Assembly (NCBI GenBank): GCA_003542935.1
Contig: DPJQ01000096.1
Location: 1 to 10,088 of the forward strand
Length of the DNA: 10,088 nt
Source of the DNA: Lachnospiraceae bacterium
GTDB taxonomy: Bacteria > Bacillota > Clostridia > Lachnospirales > Lachnospiraceae
Reading direction: 5' to 3'
This document shows, piece after piece, positions 1 through 6,477 of the stretch (position 1 is its first letter; every line of letters begins with the position of its first letter). The notes under the pieces were generated by a model that saw nothing but the letters and a program-made list of their open reading frames with translations, was not told where the DNA came from and searched no databases. The position numbers and the translations under genes are program-made.

Positions 1-1337
1 GAAGTGAATTTGAGAAGGATTACCACCGGATCGTCAGCAGCGCGTCTTTTCGGCGCCTGCAGGATAAGACCCAGGTATTTCCACTGGATAAGAGCGACTT
101 CATCCGTACCCGGCTGACCCATTCCCTGGAAGTGTCCTCCCTGGCCAAATCCCTTGGGCAGAATATCTCGGAATATATTCTGCAAAATCATATGGCAGAG
201 GATTTTACATATCGCATGAAAGAGGATGTCGGCACTATTCTGATGTGCGCCGGATTGATTCACGATATCGGTAATCCGCCTTTCGGCCATTTCGGGGAGG
301 ATTCCATCCGGGAATGGTTCCAGAAACATCTGGGTGACTACAGCTTCAAGGGAACTCCTGTCACGAAGCTTTTGTCCCGGCAGATGCTCCGCGACTTCTA
401 CTATTTTGAGGGCAACGCCCAGGCGTTCCGTCTGGTGACGAAGCTTCACTATCTGGTCAACGAACACGGGATGAATCTGACCTATGGGCTTTTGTCTACG
501 ATGGTCAAGTATCCGGTATCCTCCACGGAGATGGATTCGGATTCTAAAGACGTGCGTCGGCAGAAGATGGGGTATTTTCTGAGTGAGGAAAATATTTTCC
601 GTGAGATCAGCAGGGAGACAGGCACAGACGGCGCCCGCCATCCTTTATCTTACATTTTGGAGGCGGCGGATGACATTGCTTATCTGACTGCAGACGTGGA
701 GGATGCCTTTAAAAAAGGTTGTATTTCTTATGATATTCTGATCAGGGAGTTGAAAAGAGAGCTGTCGGCTTACCCCGTAGCGGAAAACTTTGATCCCTTT
801 GCCGAGCTGGAACACCTGTATCGCCGGGGTAAAAGCGCACAGAGTACGGAACCGAAGCTGTATGCTGTTCAGAACTGGCTGGTGGAGATACAGTCCTATC
901 TGATCTCCTGCGCGACCCGGGGATTTATTTCCCACTACGATGAAATCATGGCCGGAACCTGGGCCGATGATATTTTCCATGGCACGGGAGCTGAGGGAAT
1001 ACGGGCAGCTCTGCACAATATTGCTTTCCGAAACGCTTTTGAGTCCATCCCGATCCTCCGGATCGAGGTGGGGGCGGGAAAGATGATGGACGATATACTG
1101 GAACGGTTGATTCCCGCTTTTATTTTGTATGACACGGATGAGAAAATCGGCATGATCGAGCACAAGATGACCCAGCTCGTGTCGGAAAATTACAGGCAAA
1201 TCTATCATTTTTATTCGGATGGAAAATCAGAGATTGAGCGGCTGTACCTGCGGCTTCTGCTGGTGACGGACTACGTCAGCGGCATGACGGATAGTTTTGC
1301 CAGAGATTTGTACCAGGAAGTAAATGGAATTTTGTGA
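1..1337 (+). CDS. dgt: Deoxyguanosinetriphosphate triphosphohydrolase family protein (5' end missing)
   Basis: The frame is open from base 3 with no stop upstream, so the gene begins before the window and 444 C-terminal residues are visible. The family cleaves dNTPs to deoxynucleosides plus triphosphate in the cytoplasm, controlling dNTP pools. HD-superfamily metal ligands are present, numbered from the first visible codon: H40 in RTRLTHSLEV, the H87-D88 pair in LIHDIGNPPFGHFGE, and an Asp at 223 or 224 in AADDIAYLTADVEDAF. The preceding RRLQDKTQVFPLDKSDFIR block and the late TDYVSGMTD block (about nt 1266-1292) are typical of this family. A GTG at 132 could be mistaken for a start, but conserved family sequence lies upstream of it. 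The visible part fits a normal protein of about 450-510 residues with only a short piece missing. An intrinsic terminator follows 26 bases after the stop. The exact dNTP preference and any effector cannot be read from the sequence. Confidence 0.95.
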   Translation, partial: SEFEKDYHRIVSSASFRRLQDKTQVFPLDKSDFIRTRLTHSLEVSSLAKSLGQNISEYILQNHMAEDFTYRMKEDVGTILMCAGLIHDIGNPPFGHFGEDSIREWFQKHLGDYSFKGTPVTKLLSRQMLRDFYYFEGNAQAFRLVTKLHYLVNEHGMNLTYGLLSTMVKYPVSSTEMDSDSKDVRRQKMGYFLSEENIFREISRETGTDGARHPLSYILEAADDIAYLTADVEDAFKKGCISYDILIRELKRELSAYPVAENFDPFAELEHLYRRGKSAQSTEPKLYAVQNWLVEIQSYLISCATRGFISHYDEIMAGTWADDIFHGTGAEGIRAALHNIAFRNAFESIPILRIEVGAGKMMDDILERLIPAFILYDTDEKIGMIEHKMTQLVSENYRQIYHFYSDGKSEIERLYLRLLLVTDYVSGMTDSFARDLYQEVNGIL

Positions 1338-1363
1338 GTTTATGGCTGATAGAAATCTGATAT

Positions 1364-1395
1364 ACCCCGGTAGTGCACCGGGGTGATTTTTTTTT
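1364..1395 (+). terminator. Intrinsic terminator after dgt
   Basis: ACCCCGGT (1364-1371) pairs perfectly with ACCGGGGT (1377-1384) around a five-base loop AGTGC. After GA, nine T residues follow (1387-1395). This is a textbook Rho-independent terminator placed 26 bases after the dgt stop. It separates dgt from the protease gene. Confidence 0.93.
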
Positions 1396-1401
1396 ATATC
1401 T

Positions 1402-1416
1402 TTCATATTATATGAA
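1402..1416. promoter_or_regulatory. 15-bp palindrome and possible -10 region before the subtilase gene
   Basis: TTCATAT-T-ATATGAA (1402-1416) is a perfect palindrome about a central T, lying between the dgt terminator and the protease start. It includes TATTAT (1406-1411), which matches the -10 consensus at 5 of 6 positions. The matching -35 position (GTGATT, 1383-1388) is poor and overlaps the terminator. A promoter is needed here if the terminator works, so this is the best candidate, possibly with an operator on top. AT-rich palindromes also arise by chance, so confidence is low. Confidence 0.3.
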
Positions 1417-1441
1417 TGAAAAACAAAAAAAGAAGATAAAA

Positions 1442-2314
1442 ATGAATACATTGACCGGTAAAAATATAGATATTGTTTCTTTAGATTCGGGCATCGAGGG
1501 CCATCCGGATTTTGAGGGACGCATAGCCTCTTTTATAGATTTTGTGAATGGCAGAGAAACTTTGTATGACGATTTTGGCCACGGCACCCATGTGGCAGGG
1601 ATCATTGCAGGCAGTGGTAGAATGTCCGGTGGGGTCTGCCGGGGATATGCCCCGGCAGCACGGCTGCATGTACTGAAAATTCTGGACAATAAAGGAAATG
1701 GCAGCAGGGATGCCATCCACCGGGCCCTTGGCTGGATACGGGAAAACCAGGCGTCCAAAAGCCTGCGGATTCTGAACTTTTCTGTAGGGACGGTGGAGAA
1801 TGACCGCACTCTGCACAGAGAGATATTGGATGCCGTGGAGGGCATGGTGGAGATGGGGCTGATCGTGGTGGCAGCGGCGGGTAATCTGGGGCCCCGGGCG
1901 GGAACGGTCACGGCGCCGGGGAGCAGCCGGAAAGTGCTGACCGTAGGAGCCAGCGATATGCTGCAGCATTCTTTTGCCTATTCGGGGAGAGGCCCCACCA
2001 TGGACTGCGTGTGTAAGCCGGAGGTGATTTTTCCCGGGAAGAGAGTAAGGGCCTGTGCTGCCTCCGTCGAGAACAAAGGATGGTATTGTGAAAAAAGCGG
2101 CACGTCCATGTCCAGCGCTGCCGTGGCAGGCATTTTGGCCTGTTATCTGGAAAAATATCCCAACGCTACGAACCGCGATATCAAGCTCCGTATCCGTGAA
2201 TGTACCAGAGATCTGGGATATCCCATGAATGTACAGGGATGGGGGGAATTGGACGTAAAAAAATTTCTGGGTGACACAAAGAGTAAAGCCGGTCCTTTAA
2301 GACAAAGTCTGTAA
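1442..2314 (+). CDS. Subtilisin-like serine peptidase (family S8), short, cytoplasmic-type
   Basis: This 290-residue protein is almost only a subtilase catalytic domain. The triad is complete: D15 in VSLDSGIEGHPDF, H47 in DFGHGTHVAG and S222 in SGTSMSSAAVAG. The oxyanion Asn is N148 in VVAAAGN. The DFVNG...YDDFGHGTHVAG stretch resembles AprX-like intracellular subtilases. No signal peptide, membrane segment or propeptide precedes the domain, so it probably acts inside the cell. The substrate is unknown. ATG 1442 is chosen because a purine-rich AGAAG (1431-1435) sits six bases upstream and the catalytic domain begins at once. An in-frame ATG at 1412 would add ten Lys-rich residues but has no ribosome site, and the in-frame GTG at 1373 lies inside the dgt terminator. 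The gene sits alone between that terminator and the next promoter. It is about 150 residues shorter than full AprX proteins. Family assignment is firm; the role is not known. Confidence 0.92.
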   Translation: MNTLTGKNIDIVSLDSGIEGHPDFEGRIASFIDFVNGRETLYDDFGHGTHVAGIIAGSGRMSGGVCRGYAPAARLHVLKILDNKGNGSRDAIHRALGWIRENQASKSLRILNFSVGTVENDRTLHREILDAVEGMVEMGLIVVAAAGNLGPRAGTVTAPGSSRKVLTVGASDMLQHSFAYSGRGPTMDCVCKPEVIFPGKRVRACAASVENKGWYCEKSGTSMSSAAVAGILACYLEKYPNATNRDIKLRIRECTRDLGYPMNVQGWGELDVKKFLGDTKSKAGPLRQSL

Positions 2315-2335
2315 GAATCCGAATTTTATCATAAA

Positions 2336-2377
2336 CAGATAGCGTTGCATTTTATCTGAAACTTGTGTATAATGCAA
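2336..2377. repeat. Two interleaved inverted repeats over a promoter
   Basis: CAGATA (2336-2341) and TATCTG (2353-2358) are perfect inverted arms around 11 bases that contain the -35 hexamer. TTGCATT (2345-2351) and AATGCAA (2371-2377) form a second perfect inverted pair 19 bases apart. Its left arm contains the -35 and its right arm overlaps the -10. Extended to ten bases (2345-2354 and 2368-2377), the second pair matches at 9 of 10. The placement suggests repressor or activator sites, but no known operator was recognised. Confidence 0.45.
2345..2373 (+). promoter_or_regulatory. Sigma-A type promoter for the flavoprotein-cmk-ispH-rpsA operon
   Basis: TTGCAT (2345-2350) and TATAAT (2368-2373) are separated by exactly 17 bases. 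The -10 is perfect and the -35 matches TTGACA at 4 of 6 positions. Transcription would start near 2380, giving a leader of about 125 nt before the flavoprotein start. No terminator was found between the subtilase stop (2314) and this promoter, so some read-through from the protease gene is possible. Confidence 0.75.
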
Positions 2378-2454
2378 AACTATCGGATCATCCATACTAT
2401 CGTGCGCCGGAGGGAATCTGGAACGAACACCAGGTATATAACAACGATGAAATC

Positions 2455-2475
2455 AATCTGATAAACCCTCAGATT
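2455..2475 (+). promoter_or_regulatory. Stem-loop in the operon leader
   Basis: AATCTGA (2455-2461) pairs perfectly with TCAGATT (2469-2475) around a seven-base loop TAAACCC, ending 13 bases before the first AGGAG of the flavoprotein ribosome site. No T tract follows, so it is not an intrinsic terminator. A second AATCTG copy (2415-2420) could compete for the same right arm. It may affect translation or RNA stability. No known riboswitch class was recognised in this leader. Confidence 0.35.
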
Positions 2476-2504
2476 CGGATGCGGCCGCAGGAGAAAGGAG
2501 AAAA

Positions 2505-3755
2505 ATGGCCATGAGAGAGATCGTCATTATCGGCGGCGGGGCGGCAGGAATGTTTGCGTCTTTGTATGCCTCAGGCCCTGGCAACCGGGTGCATGTTTTC
2601 GAGAAAAATGACCGGCTGGGACGGAAGCTGTTTATCACGGGGAAAGGCCGCTGCAATCTGACTAACGACTGCGGTCAGGAACAGTTTCTGGCATCTGTTA
2701 TGTCCAACGGAAAGTTCCTTTACAGTGCCTATGCAGGCTTTTCCAACCAGGATGTAGTGGAGCTGTTTCATGCTCTGGGGGTCAGAACGAAGGTAGAGAG
2801 GGGAAACCGGGTGTTTCCCCAGTCTGACCACTCCTCGGATATTATCCGCGCTCTGGAAAGGCGGATGAAGGAACTTAACGTGCGCATCCATCTGAAAAGC
2901 ACGGTGGCAGGGCTCAGGGTTTCCGAGGGAAAAGTAACCGGTGTGGTTCTGGAAAACGGCGCCGTGATCCCGGCGGATGCCGTGCTGGTGGCCACGGGAG
3001 GGCTTTCCTATCCGGTGACCGGCTCCACCGGTGACGGCTTTTTCTTCGCGGAAGAGGAGGGATTGAAAGTGACGGAACGATCCCCCAGCCTGGTGCCTAT
3101 GGAGACGGAGGAGGAATATATCACGGACATGCAGGGGCTTTCCCTGCGGAATGTGGAACTTTGCCTCAGACAAAAAGGAAAAGTACTGTTTCGGGAGTTC
3201 GGTGAGATGTTGTTCACACATTTCGGTATATCCGGCCCTCTGGTATTGACGGCCAGCGCCAGAGTAGGGAAAAATCTCACAAAAGGGCCGCTGCAGGGAG
3301 AGATCGACCTGAAGCCGGCCCTGGACGCAGAACAGCTGGACAGACGCATTCTCCGGGATTTTGAGGCGAATAAAAACAGGCAGTTCAAAAATGTGATCGG
3401 CGGTCTCCTGCCGTCCAAATTAATTCCGCCGGTGCTGTCTCTATCGGCTGTTTCCGGCGATACGCCGGTACACGGGATTGGGAAGAAGGACAGGCAGGCT
3501 TTTGGGCATCTGCTGAAAGCCTTTCCTTTTACCGTTACAGGTTTGCGCGGATATGATGAGGCGATCATCACCCGGGGAGGTGTGTCCGTCCGGGAGATCG
3601 ATCCCCGTACCATGGAGGCGAAAAAGGTCAGCGGGCTGTATTTTGCCGGGGAGGTACTGGACGTAGACGCCCTGACCGGAGGATTCAATCTGCAGATTGC
3701 CTGGTCAACGGCTCATGCAGCCGGTATACATATGGGCAGTCCGGGAGAAAAATAA
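2505..3755 (+). CDS. HI0933/YhiN/BaiN-family NAD(P)/FAD-dependent oxidoreductase
   Basis: This 416-residue flavoprotein matches the usual family length of about 400-420. A dinucleotide-binding GGGAAGM (residues 10-16) with acidic E33 ending the second strand marks the FAD site. The family signature GRKLFITGKGRCNLTN follows directly. ATGGLSYPVTGSTGDG lies mid-protein, FTHFGISGP after it, and the C-terminal FAD-contacting stretch GLYFAGEVLDVDALTGGFNLQ closes the fold. Databases call members aminoacetone oxidase family or BaiN, after a Clostridium scindens protein proposed to act in bile acid reduction; the true substrate of most members is unknown and nothing here points to bile acids. AAAGGAG (2494-2500) and AGGAG (2489-2493) serve the start. 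ATG 2505 is four bases from the first and ATG 2511 is ten, so either may be used (two residues difference). It is the first gene of the operon with cmk, 81 bases ahead. Confidence 0.93.
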   Translation: MAMREIVIIGGGAAGMFASLYASGPGNRVHVFEKNDRLGRKLFITGKGRCNLTNDCGQEQFLASVMSNGKFLYSAYAGFSNQDVVELFHALGVRTKVERGNRVFPQSDHSSDIIRALERRMKELNVRIHLKSTVAGLRVSEGKVTGVVLENGAVIPADAVLVATGGLSYPVTGSTGDGFFFAEEEGLKVTERSPSLVPMETEEEYITDMQGLSLRNVELCLRQKGKVLFREFGEMLFTHFGISGPLVLTASARVGKNLTKGPLQGEIDLKPALDAEQLDRRILRDFEANKNRQFKNVIGGLLPSKLIPPVLSLSAVSGDTPVHGIGKKDRQAFGHLLKAFPFTVTGLRGYDEAIITRGGVSVREIDPRTMEAKKVSGLYFAGEVLDVDALTGGFNLQIAWSTAHAAGIHMGSPGEK

Positions 3756-3766
3756 GACAGATATAT

Positions 3767-3798
3767 TTCTCTGGCCCTGCCGGGGCGTGGCCGGAGAA
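3767..3798 (+). other. Strong intergenic stem-loop between the flavoprotein gene and cmk
   Basis: TTCTCTGGCC (3767-3776) pairs with GGCCGGAGAA (3789-3798) over ten positions with one G-U wobble, enclosing a GC-rich 12-base loop. No T run follows, so it should not terminate transcription alone. It lies between two genes of one operon and about 30 bases before the cmk ribosome site. It could be an RNA-processing or stability element that sets different levels for the two genes. The role is inferred from position only. Confidence 0.5.
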
Positions 3799-3836
3799 GA
3801 AAGTACTGCCGCATGGCGCGGAGAAAGCGAGGAAGT

Positions 3837-4508
3837 ATGAGTTTTAATATTGCCATTGACGGCCCTGCGGGGGCGGGAAAAAGTACCATTGCAAAAAAAA
3901 TTGCAGCAAAACTTTCCTATATATATGTAGATACCGGCGCGATGTATCGGGCTATGGCTCTGTATTTTCTTCGTCTGGGACTGGATCCGGAGGACAGCGA
4001 AAGCATGGCGGCGGCCTGCGGCAGCGCCGATATTTCCATCCGCTATGTGGACGGGGAGCAGAACGTGCTGCTAAACGGCGAGAATGTGACTCCCTATATC
4101 CGCAGCGAGGAAGTGGGGAATATGGCTTCCAAAAGCTCCCCTGTTCCCCAGGTGAGAGAAAAGCTGACACAGCTCCAGAAAGAACTGGCAGCCCGGGAGA
4201 ATGTGGTCATGGACGGACGGGACATCGGAACATGCGTGCTGCCCCGGGCTCAGATAAAAATCTACCTGACCGCCAGTACCCATACCCGTGCTCTGCGGCG
4301 GTTTAAAGAGCTGGAAGAAAAAGGGATTCGGGAAAGCCTTGAGGCAATCGAGGCGGATATTGCAGACCGGGATTACCGGGATATGCACCGGGAGCTTTCG
4401 CCCCTCAGACAGGCGGAGGATGCCTGGTATCTGGATACATCGGATATGAGCATTGAAGAAGTAGTGGAGGCGATCCTGGGCAGGGTAGCACAGTATCGGG
4501 AAAAGTAA
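3837..4508 (+). CDS. cmk: Cytidylate kinase
   Basis: Cmk transfers phosphate from ATP to CMP or dCMP, giving the diphosphates for RNA, DNA and phospholipid synthesis. The 223-residue protein has the expected length. A P-loop GPAGAGKST covers residues 9-17. The VDTGAMYRA motif (31-39) and the DGRDIGT motif (126-132) are NMP-kinase signatures. The late RDYRD...SPLRQAEDAWYLDTS block is typical of Cmk, with the acidic and Arg residues that contact CMP and ATP. ATG 3837 is preferred because it gives the standard N-terminus ahead of FNIAIDGPAGAGKS, although its AGGAAG (3830-3835) is closer to the start than usual. An in-frame ATG at 3813 would add eight basic residues and has no well-spaced ribosome site. 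Second gene of the operon, 19 bases before ispH. Confidence 0.96.
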   Translation: MSFNIAIDGPAGAGKSTIAKKIAAKLSYIYVDTGAMYRAMALYFLRLGLDPEDSESMAAACGSADISIRYVDGEQNVLLNGENVTPYIRSEEVGNMASKSSPVPQVREKLTQLQKELAARENVVMDGRDIGTCVLPRAQIKIYLTASTHTRALRRFKELEEKGIRESLEAIEADIADRDYRDMHRELSPLRQAEDAWYLDTSDMSIEEVVEAILGRVAQYREK

Positions 4509-4527
4509 AAGTTCAGGGAGAATAATC

Positions 4528-5379
4528 ATGGAAGTGACACTGGCAAAGACAGCCGGATTTTGTTTCGGTGTGCGCAGGGCGGTGGAGAAAGTTTATGAGC
4601 AGGCGGACAGCGGCAAAGGGCCGGTCTATACTTACGGGGAGATCATCCACAACGAGGAAGTAGTCCGGGATCTGGAAAAAAAGGGTGTACGGGTGCTGCA
4701 TACGGAGGATGAGTTATCCGCCCTGACGGAAGGGACAGTCATTATCCGTTCCCACGGTGTACCGCGCCGGATCTACGATCTGCTGGAATCCAGGGGGATT
4801 CCTTATGTGGACGCCACTTGTCCTTTTGTCCGCAAAATCCACAGGATCGTGGAGCAGAACAGCCGTGAGGGACGAAAGATCGTGATCATCGGGAATGACT
4901 GCCATCCCGAGGTGGAGGGCATCAAAGGCTGGTGCCATACAGTACCGTTCGTGGTGGACAGCCCGGAAACGGCAGCCGGCCTGTCCCTGGATGAAGGCAC
5001 TCCTGTTTGTATTGTGTCCCAGACGACATTTAATTACAACAATTTTAAAGATTTAGTTGAAATTCTGAAAAAAAAGAGGTATGATAGAATTGTTTTAAAT
5101 ACGATCTGTAGTGCTACGGAGGAGAGACAGAGCGAGGCAAGGCAAATTGCAGCCTGTGTGGATGCAATGATTGTCATCGGCGGGAAACACAGCTCCAACA
5201 CGCAGAAACTATTTGAAATATGTAAAAAAGAATGTGAAAATACTTACTATATACAGACACTCGTTGATTTGGATTTAAAGCCTTTTCAATCTTTTCGTCA
5301 TGTAGGTATTACAGCTGGGGCTTCGACCCCAAACAAAATAATTGAGGAGGTTCAGAAATATGTCAGAAATGAGCTTTGA
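4528..5379 (+). CDS. ispH: 4-hydroxy-3-methylbut-2-enyl diphosphate reductase
   Basis: IspH is the last enzyme of the MEP pathway. It reduces HMBPP to IPP and DMAPP using an iron-sulfur cluster. The 283-residue protein carries the three cluster cysteines C12 (KTAGFCFGVRRA), C98 (DATCPFV) and C194 (NTICSATEERQ). It also has the substrate histidines H41, H76 (SHGVP) and H126, with E128, in DCHPEVEG, and the SQTTFN, KHSSNTQ and TAGASTP stretches. AGGGAG (4515-4520) is seven bases before ATG 4528, 19 bases after cmk. The last 20 bases overlap rpsA in another frame, and the rpsA ribosome site lies in the ispH coding end. Composition is uneven: by hand count 4861-4980 is about 61% GC, while 5041-5340 is about 37%. 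That AT-rich half contains a promoter candidate. In many clostridia IspH is fused to S1; here the two are separate proteins. Confidence 0.97.
   Translation: MEVTLAKTAGFCFGVRRAVEKVYEQADSGKGPVYTYGEIIHNEEVVRDLEKKGVRVLHTEDELSALTEGTVIIRSHGVPRRIYDLLESRGIPYVDATCPFVRKIHRIVEQNSREGRKIVIIGNDCHPEVEGIKGWCHTVPFVVDSPETAAGLSLDEGTPVCIVSQTTFNYNNFKDLVEILKKKRYDRIVLNTICSATEERQSEARQIAACVDAMIVIGGKHSSNTQKLFEICKKECENTYYIQTLVDLDLKPFQSFRHVGITAGASTPNKIIEEVQKYVRNEL
5057..5085 (+). promoter_or_regulatory. Candidate internal promoter for rpsA inside ispH
   Basis: TTGAAA (5057-5062) and TATGAT (5080-5085) are exactly 17 bases apart, each matching the sigma-A consensus at 5 of 6 positions. They lie in the AT-rich part of ispH, about 275 bases before the rpsA start. 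A transcript from here would carry a leader of about 268 nt ahead of rpsA and could not make IspH. A separate promoter suits S1, whose protein is needed in larger amounts than IspH. AT-rich sequence produces such matches by chance more often, hence moderate confidence. Confidence 0.5.
5316..5331 (+). other. Small hairpin just before the rpsA ribosome site
   Basis: TGGGG (5316-5320) and CCCCA (5327-5331) pair around the loop CTTCGA, ending 12 bases before the rpsA Shine-Dalgarno. It falls in codons for the conserved TAGASTP motif of IspH, so it may only reflect protein constraint. It could also influence S1 translation. Confidence 0.3.
5344..5350 (+). promoter_or_regulatory. Ribosome binding site for rpsA, inside the ispH coding end
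   Basis: GAGGAGG is a near-perfect anti-16S match nine bases before ATG 5360. It decides the rpsA start against the in-frame TTG at 5342, which lies upstream of it. The ispH stop is at 5377-5379, so ribosomes finishing IspH pass directly over this site, allowing translational coupling. Confidence 0.88.
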
Positions 5380-6442
5380 GCAGATGCTGGACGATTCGTT
5401 CAGAACAATCAGAAATGGAGAAGTGGTGGAGGGTACCGTCATTGATGCGAAGCCCGAAGAGCTGATCTTGAATATCGGTTATAAGGCGGATGGTATCCTT
5501 ACCCGCAATGAATATAGCAACGATTCCAGTCTGGATCTTACGACCATAGCGTCTGTGGGAGATAAGATGGAGGTAAAAGTGCTGAAAGTCAATGACGGTG
5601 ACGGACAGGTAGTGCTCACTTACAAGAGACTGGCGGCCGAGAGAGGCAATAAGAGATTGGAGGAAGCCTTTGAAAATAGAGAAGTACTGAAAGCAAAAGT
5701 TGAGCAGGTGAAGACCGGCGGCCTCAGTGTGATGGTTGAGGGCAGCAGAGTATTTATTCCGGCCAGCCTTGTTTCCGATACTTTTGAGAGAGATCTGAAC
5801 AAATATGCCGACCAGGAGATCGAGTTTGTGATCATCGAGTTCAATCCGAGAAGGAGAAGAATCATCGGAGACAGAAAGCAGTTGATCCTGGAAGAGAAGG
5901 CCAGATTGCAGGAAGAGTTGTTTGCCAGAATCAATGTAGGCGATATCGTTACCGGTGTTGTCAAGAATGTGACGGATTTCGGCGCATTCATTGATCTGGG
6001 AGGAGCGGACGGTCTGCTTCATATTTCCGAGATGAGCTGGGGCCGTGTGGAGAATCCGAAGAAAGTATTCAAGGTGGGCGAGGAGCTGGAGGTCCTGATC
6101 AAGGATATCCGCGGTGAGAAGATCGCCCTGAGCCTGAAGTTTGAGGATACCAATCCTTGGCTGAATGCCGATGAGAAATATGCGGCGGGCAATATCGTGG
6201 AAGGCCGTGTGGCAAGAATGACGGATTTCGGCGCTTTTGTTGAGCTGGAGCCCGGCGTGGATGCTCTGCTTCATGTATCACAGATCTCCCGTCAGCATGT
6301 GGAGAAACCTTCTGATGTGCTCAGCGTAGGCCAGATCATAGAGGCAAAAGTGGTTGATTTCAACGGTGAGGACCGTAAGATCAGCCTGAGCATGAAAGTT
6401 CTGGAGAATACCGATATGGACATGCCGATGGATGAGGAGTAA
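5360..6442 (+). CDS. rpsA: 30S ribosomal protein S1 homologue (four S1 domains)
   Basis: S1 binds mRNA at the 30S subunit and helps start translation. The 360-residue protein has four OB-fold S1 repeats at about residues 20-88, 107-175, 192-262 and 276-348. The last two are the most canonical, with VTDFGAFIDL...GLLHISEMS and MTDFGAFVEL...ALLHVSQIS. The second is divergent. Four domains are usual for Firmicute homologues, against six in E. coli, so the requirement for translation may differ from E. coli. A short acidic tail follows. The start at 5360 is set by GAGGAGG nine bases upstream; an in-frame ATG at 5369 is a minor alternative. Arginine codons are mostly AGA, unlike the CGN-rich neighbours, a bias consistent with high expression. 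Last gene of the operon, overlapping ispH by 20 nt and followed by a terminator. Confidence 0.95.
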   Translation: MSEMSFEQMLDDSFRTIRNGEVVEGTVIDAKPEELILNIGYKADGILTRNEYSNDSSLDLTTIASVGDKMEVKVLKVNDGDGQVVLTYKRLAAERGNKRLEEAFENREVLKAKVEQVKTGGLSVMVEGSRVFIPASLVSDTFERDLNKYADQEIEFVIIEFNPRRRRIIGDRKQLILEEKARLQEELFARINVGDIVTGVVKNVTDFGAFIDLGGADGLLHISEMSWGRVENPKKVFKVGEELEVLIKDIRGEKIALSLKFEDTNPWLNADEKYAAGNIVEGRVARMTDFGAFVELEPGVDALLHVSQISRQHVEKPSDVLSVGQIIEAKVVDFNGEDRKISLSMKVLENTDMDMPMDEE

Positions 6443-6477
6443 TCCATACGGCCGGTTAATGTTAGATGTATGTAAAG

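Noticed and set aside
132..134. GTG as the dgt start
   Set aside because: The frame stays open to base 3 and the upstream codons encode conserved dNTPase sequence, including a metal-ligand His.
645..1208. 187-codon open frame antisense to dgt
   Set aside because: It overlaps conserved dgt coding sequence entirely and shows no family features.
1373..1441. Longer subtilase N-terminus from GTG 1373 or ATG 1412
   Set aside because: GTG 1373 lies in the dgt terminator loop. ATG 1412 has no ribosome site and adds only a Lys-rich stretch.
2372..2461. 29-codon ORF starting at the ATG over the -10
   Set aside because: The start is inside the promoter, there is no ribosome site, and the composition is not convincing.
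5971..6234. 15-bp direct repeat GACGGATTTCGGCGC in rpsA
   Set aside because: It encodes the same TDFGA motif in S1 domains three and four, so it reflects domain duplication.
5363..6274. Long open frame of about 300 codons antisense to rpsA
   Set aside because: It is fully covered by a strongly supported S1 gene, has no ribosome site or recognisable motif, and is a codon-bias shadow.
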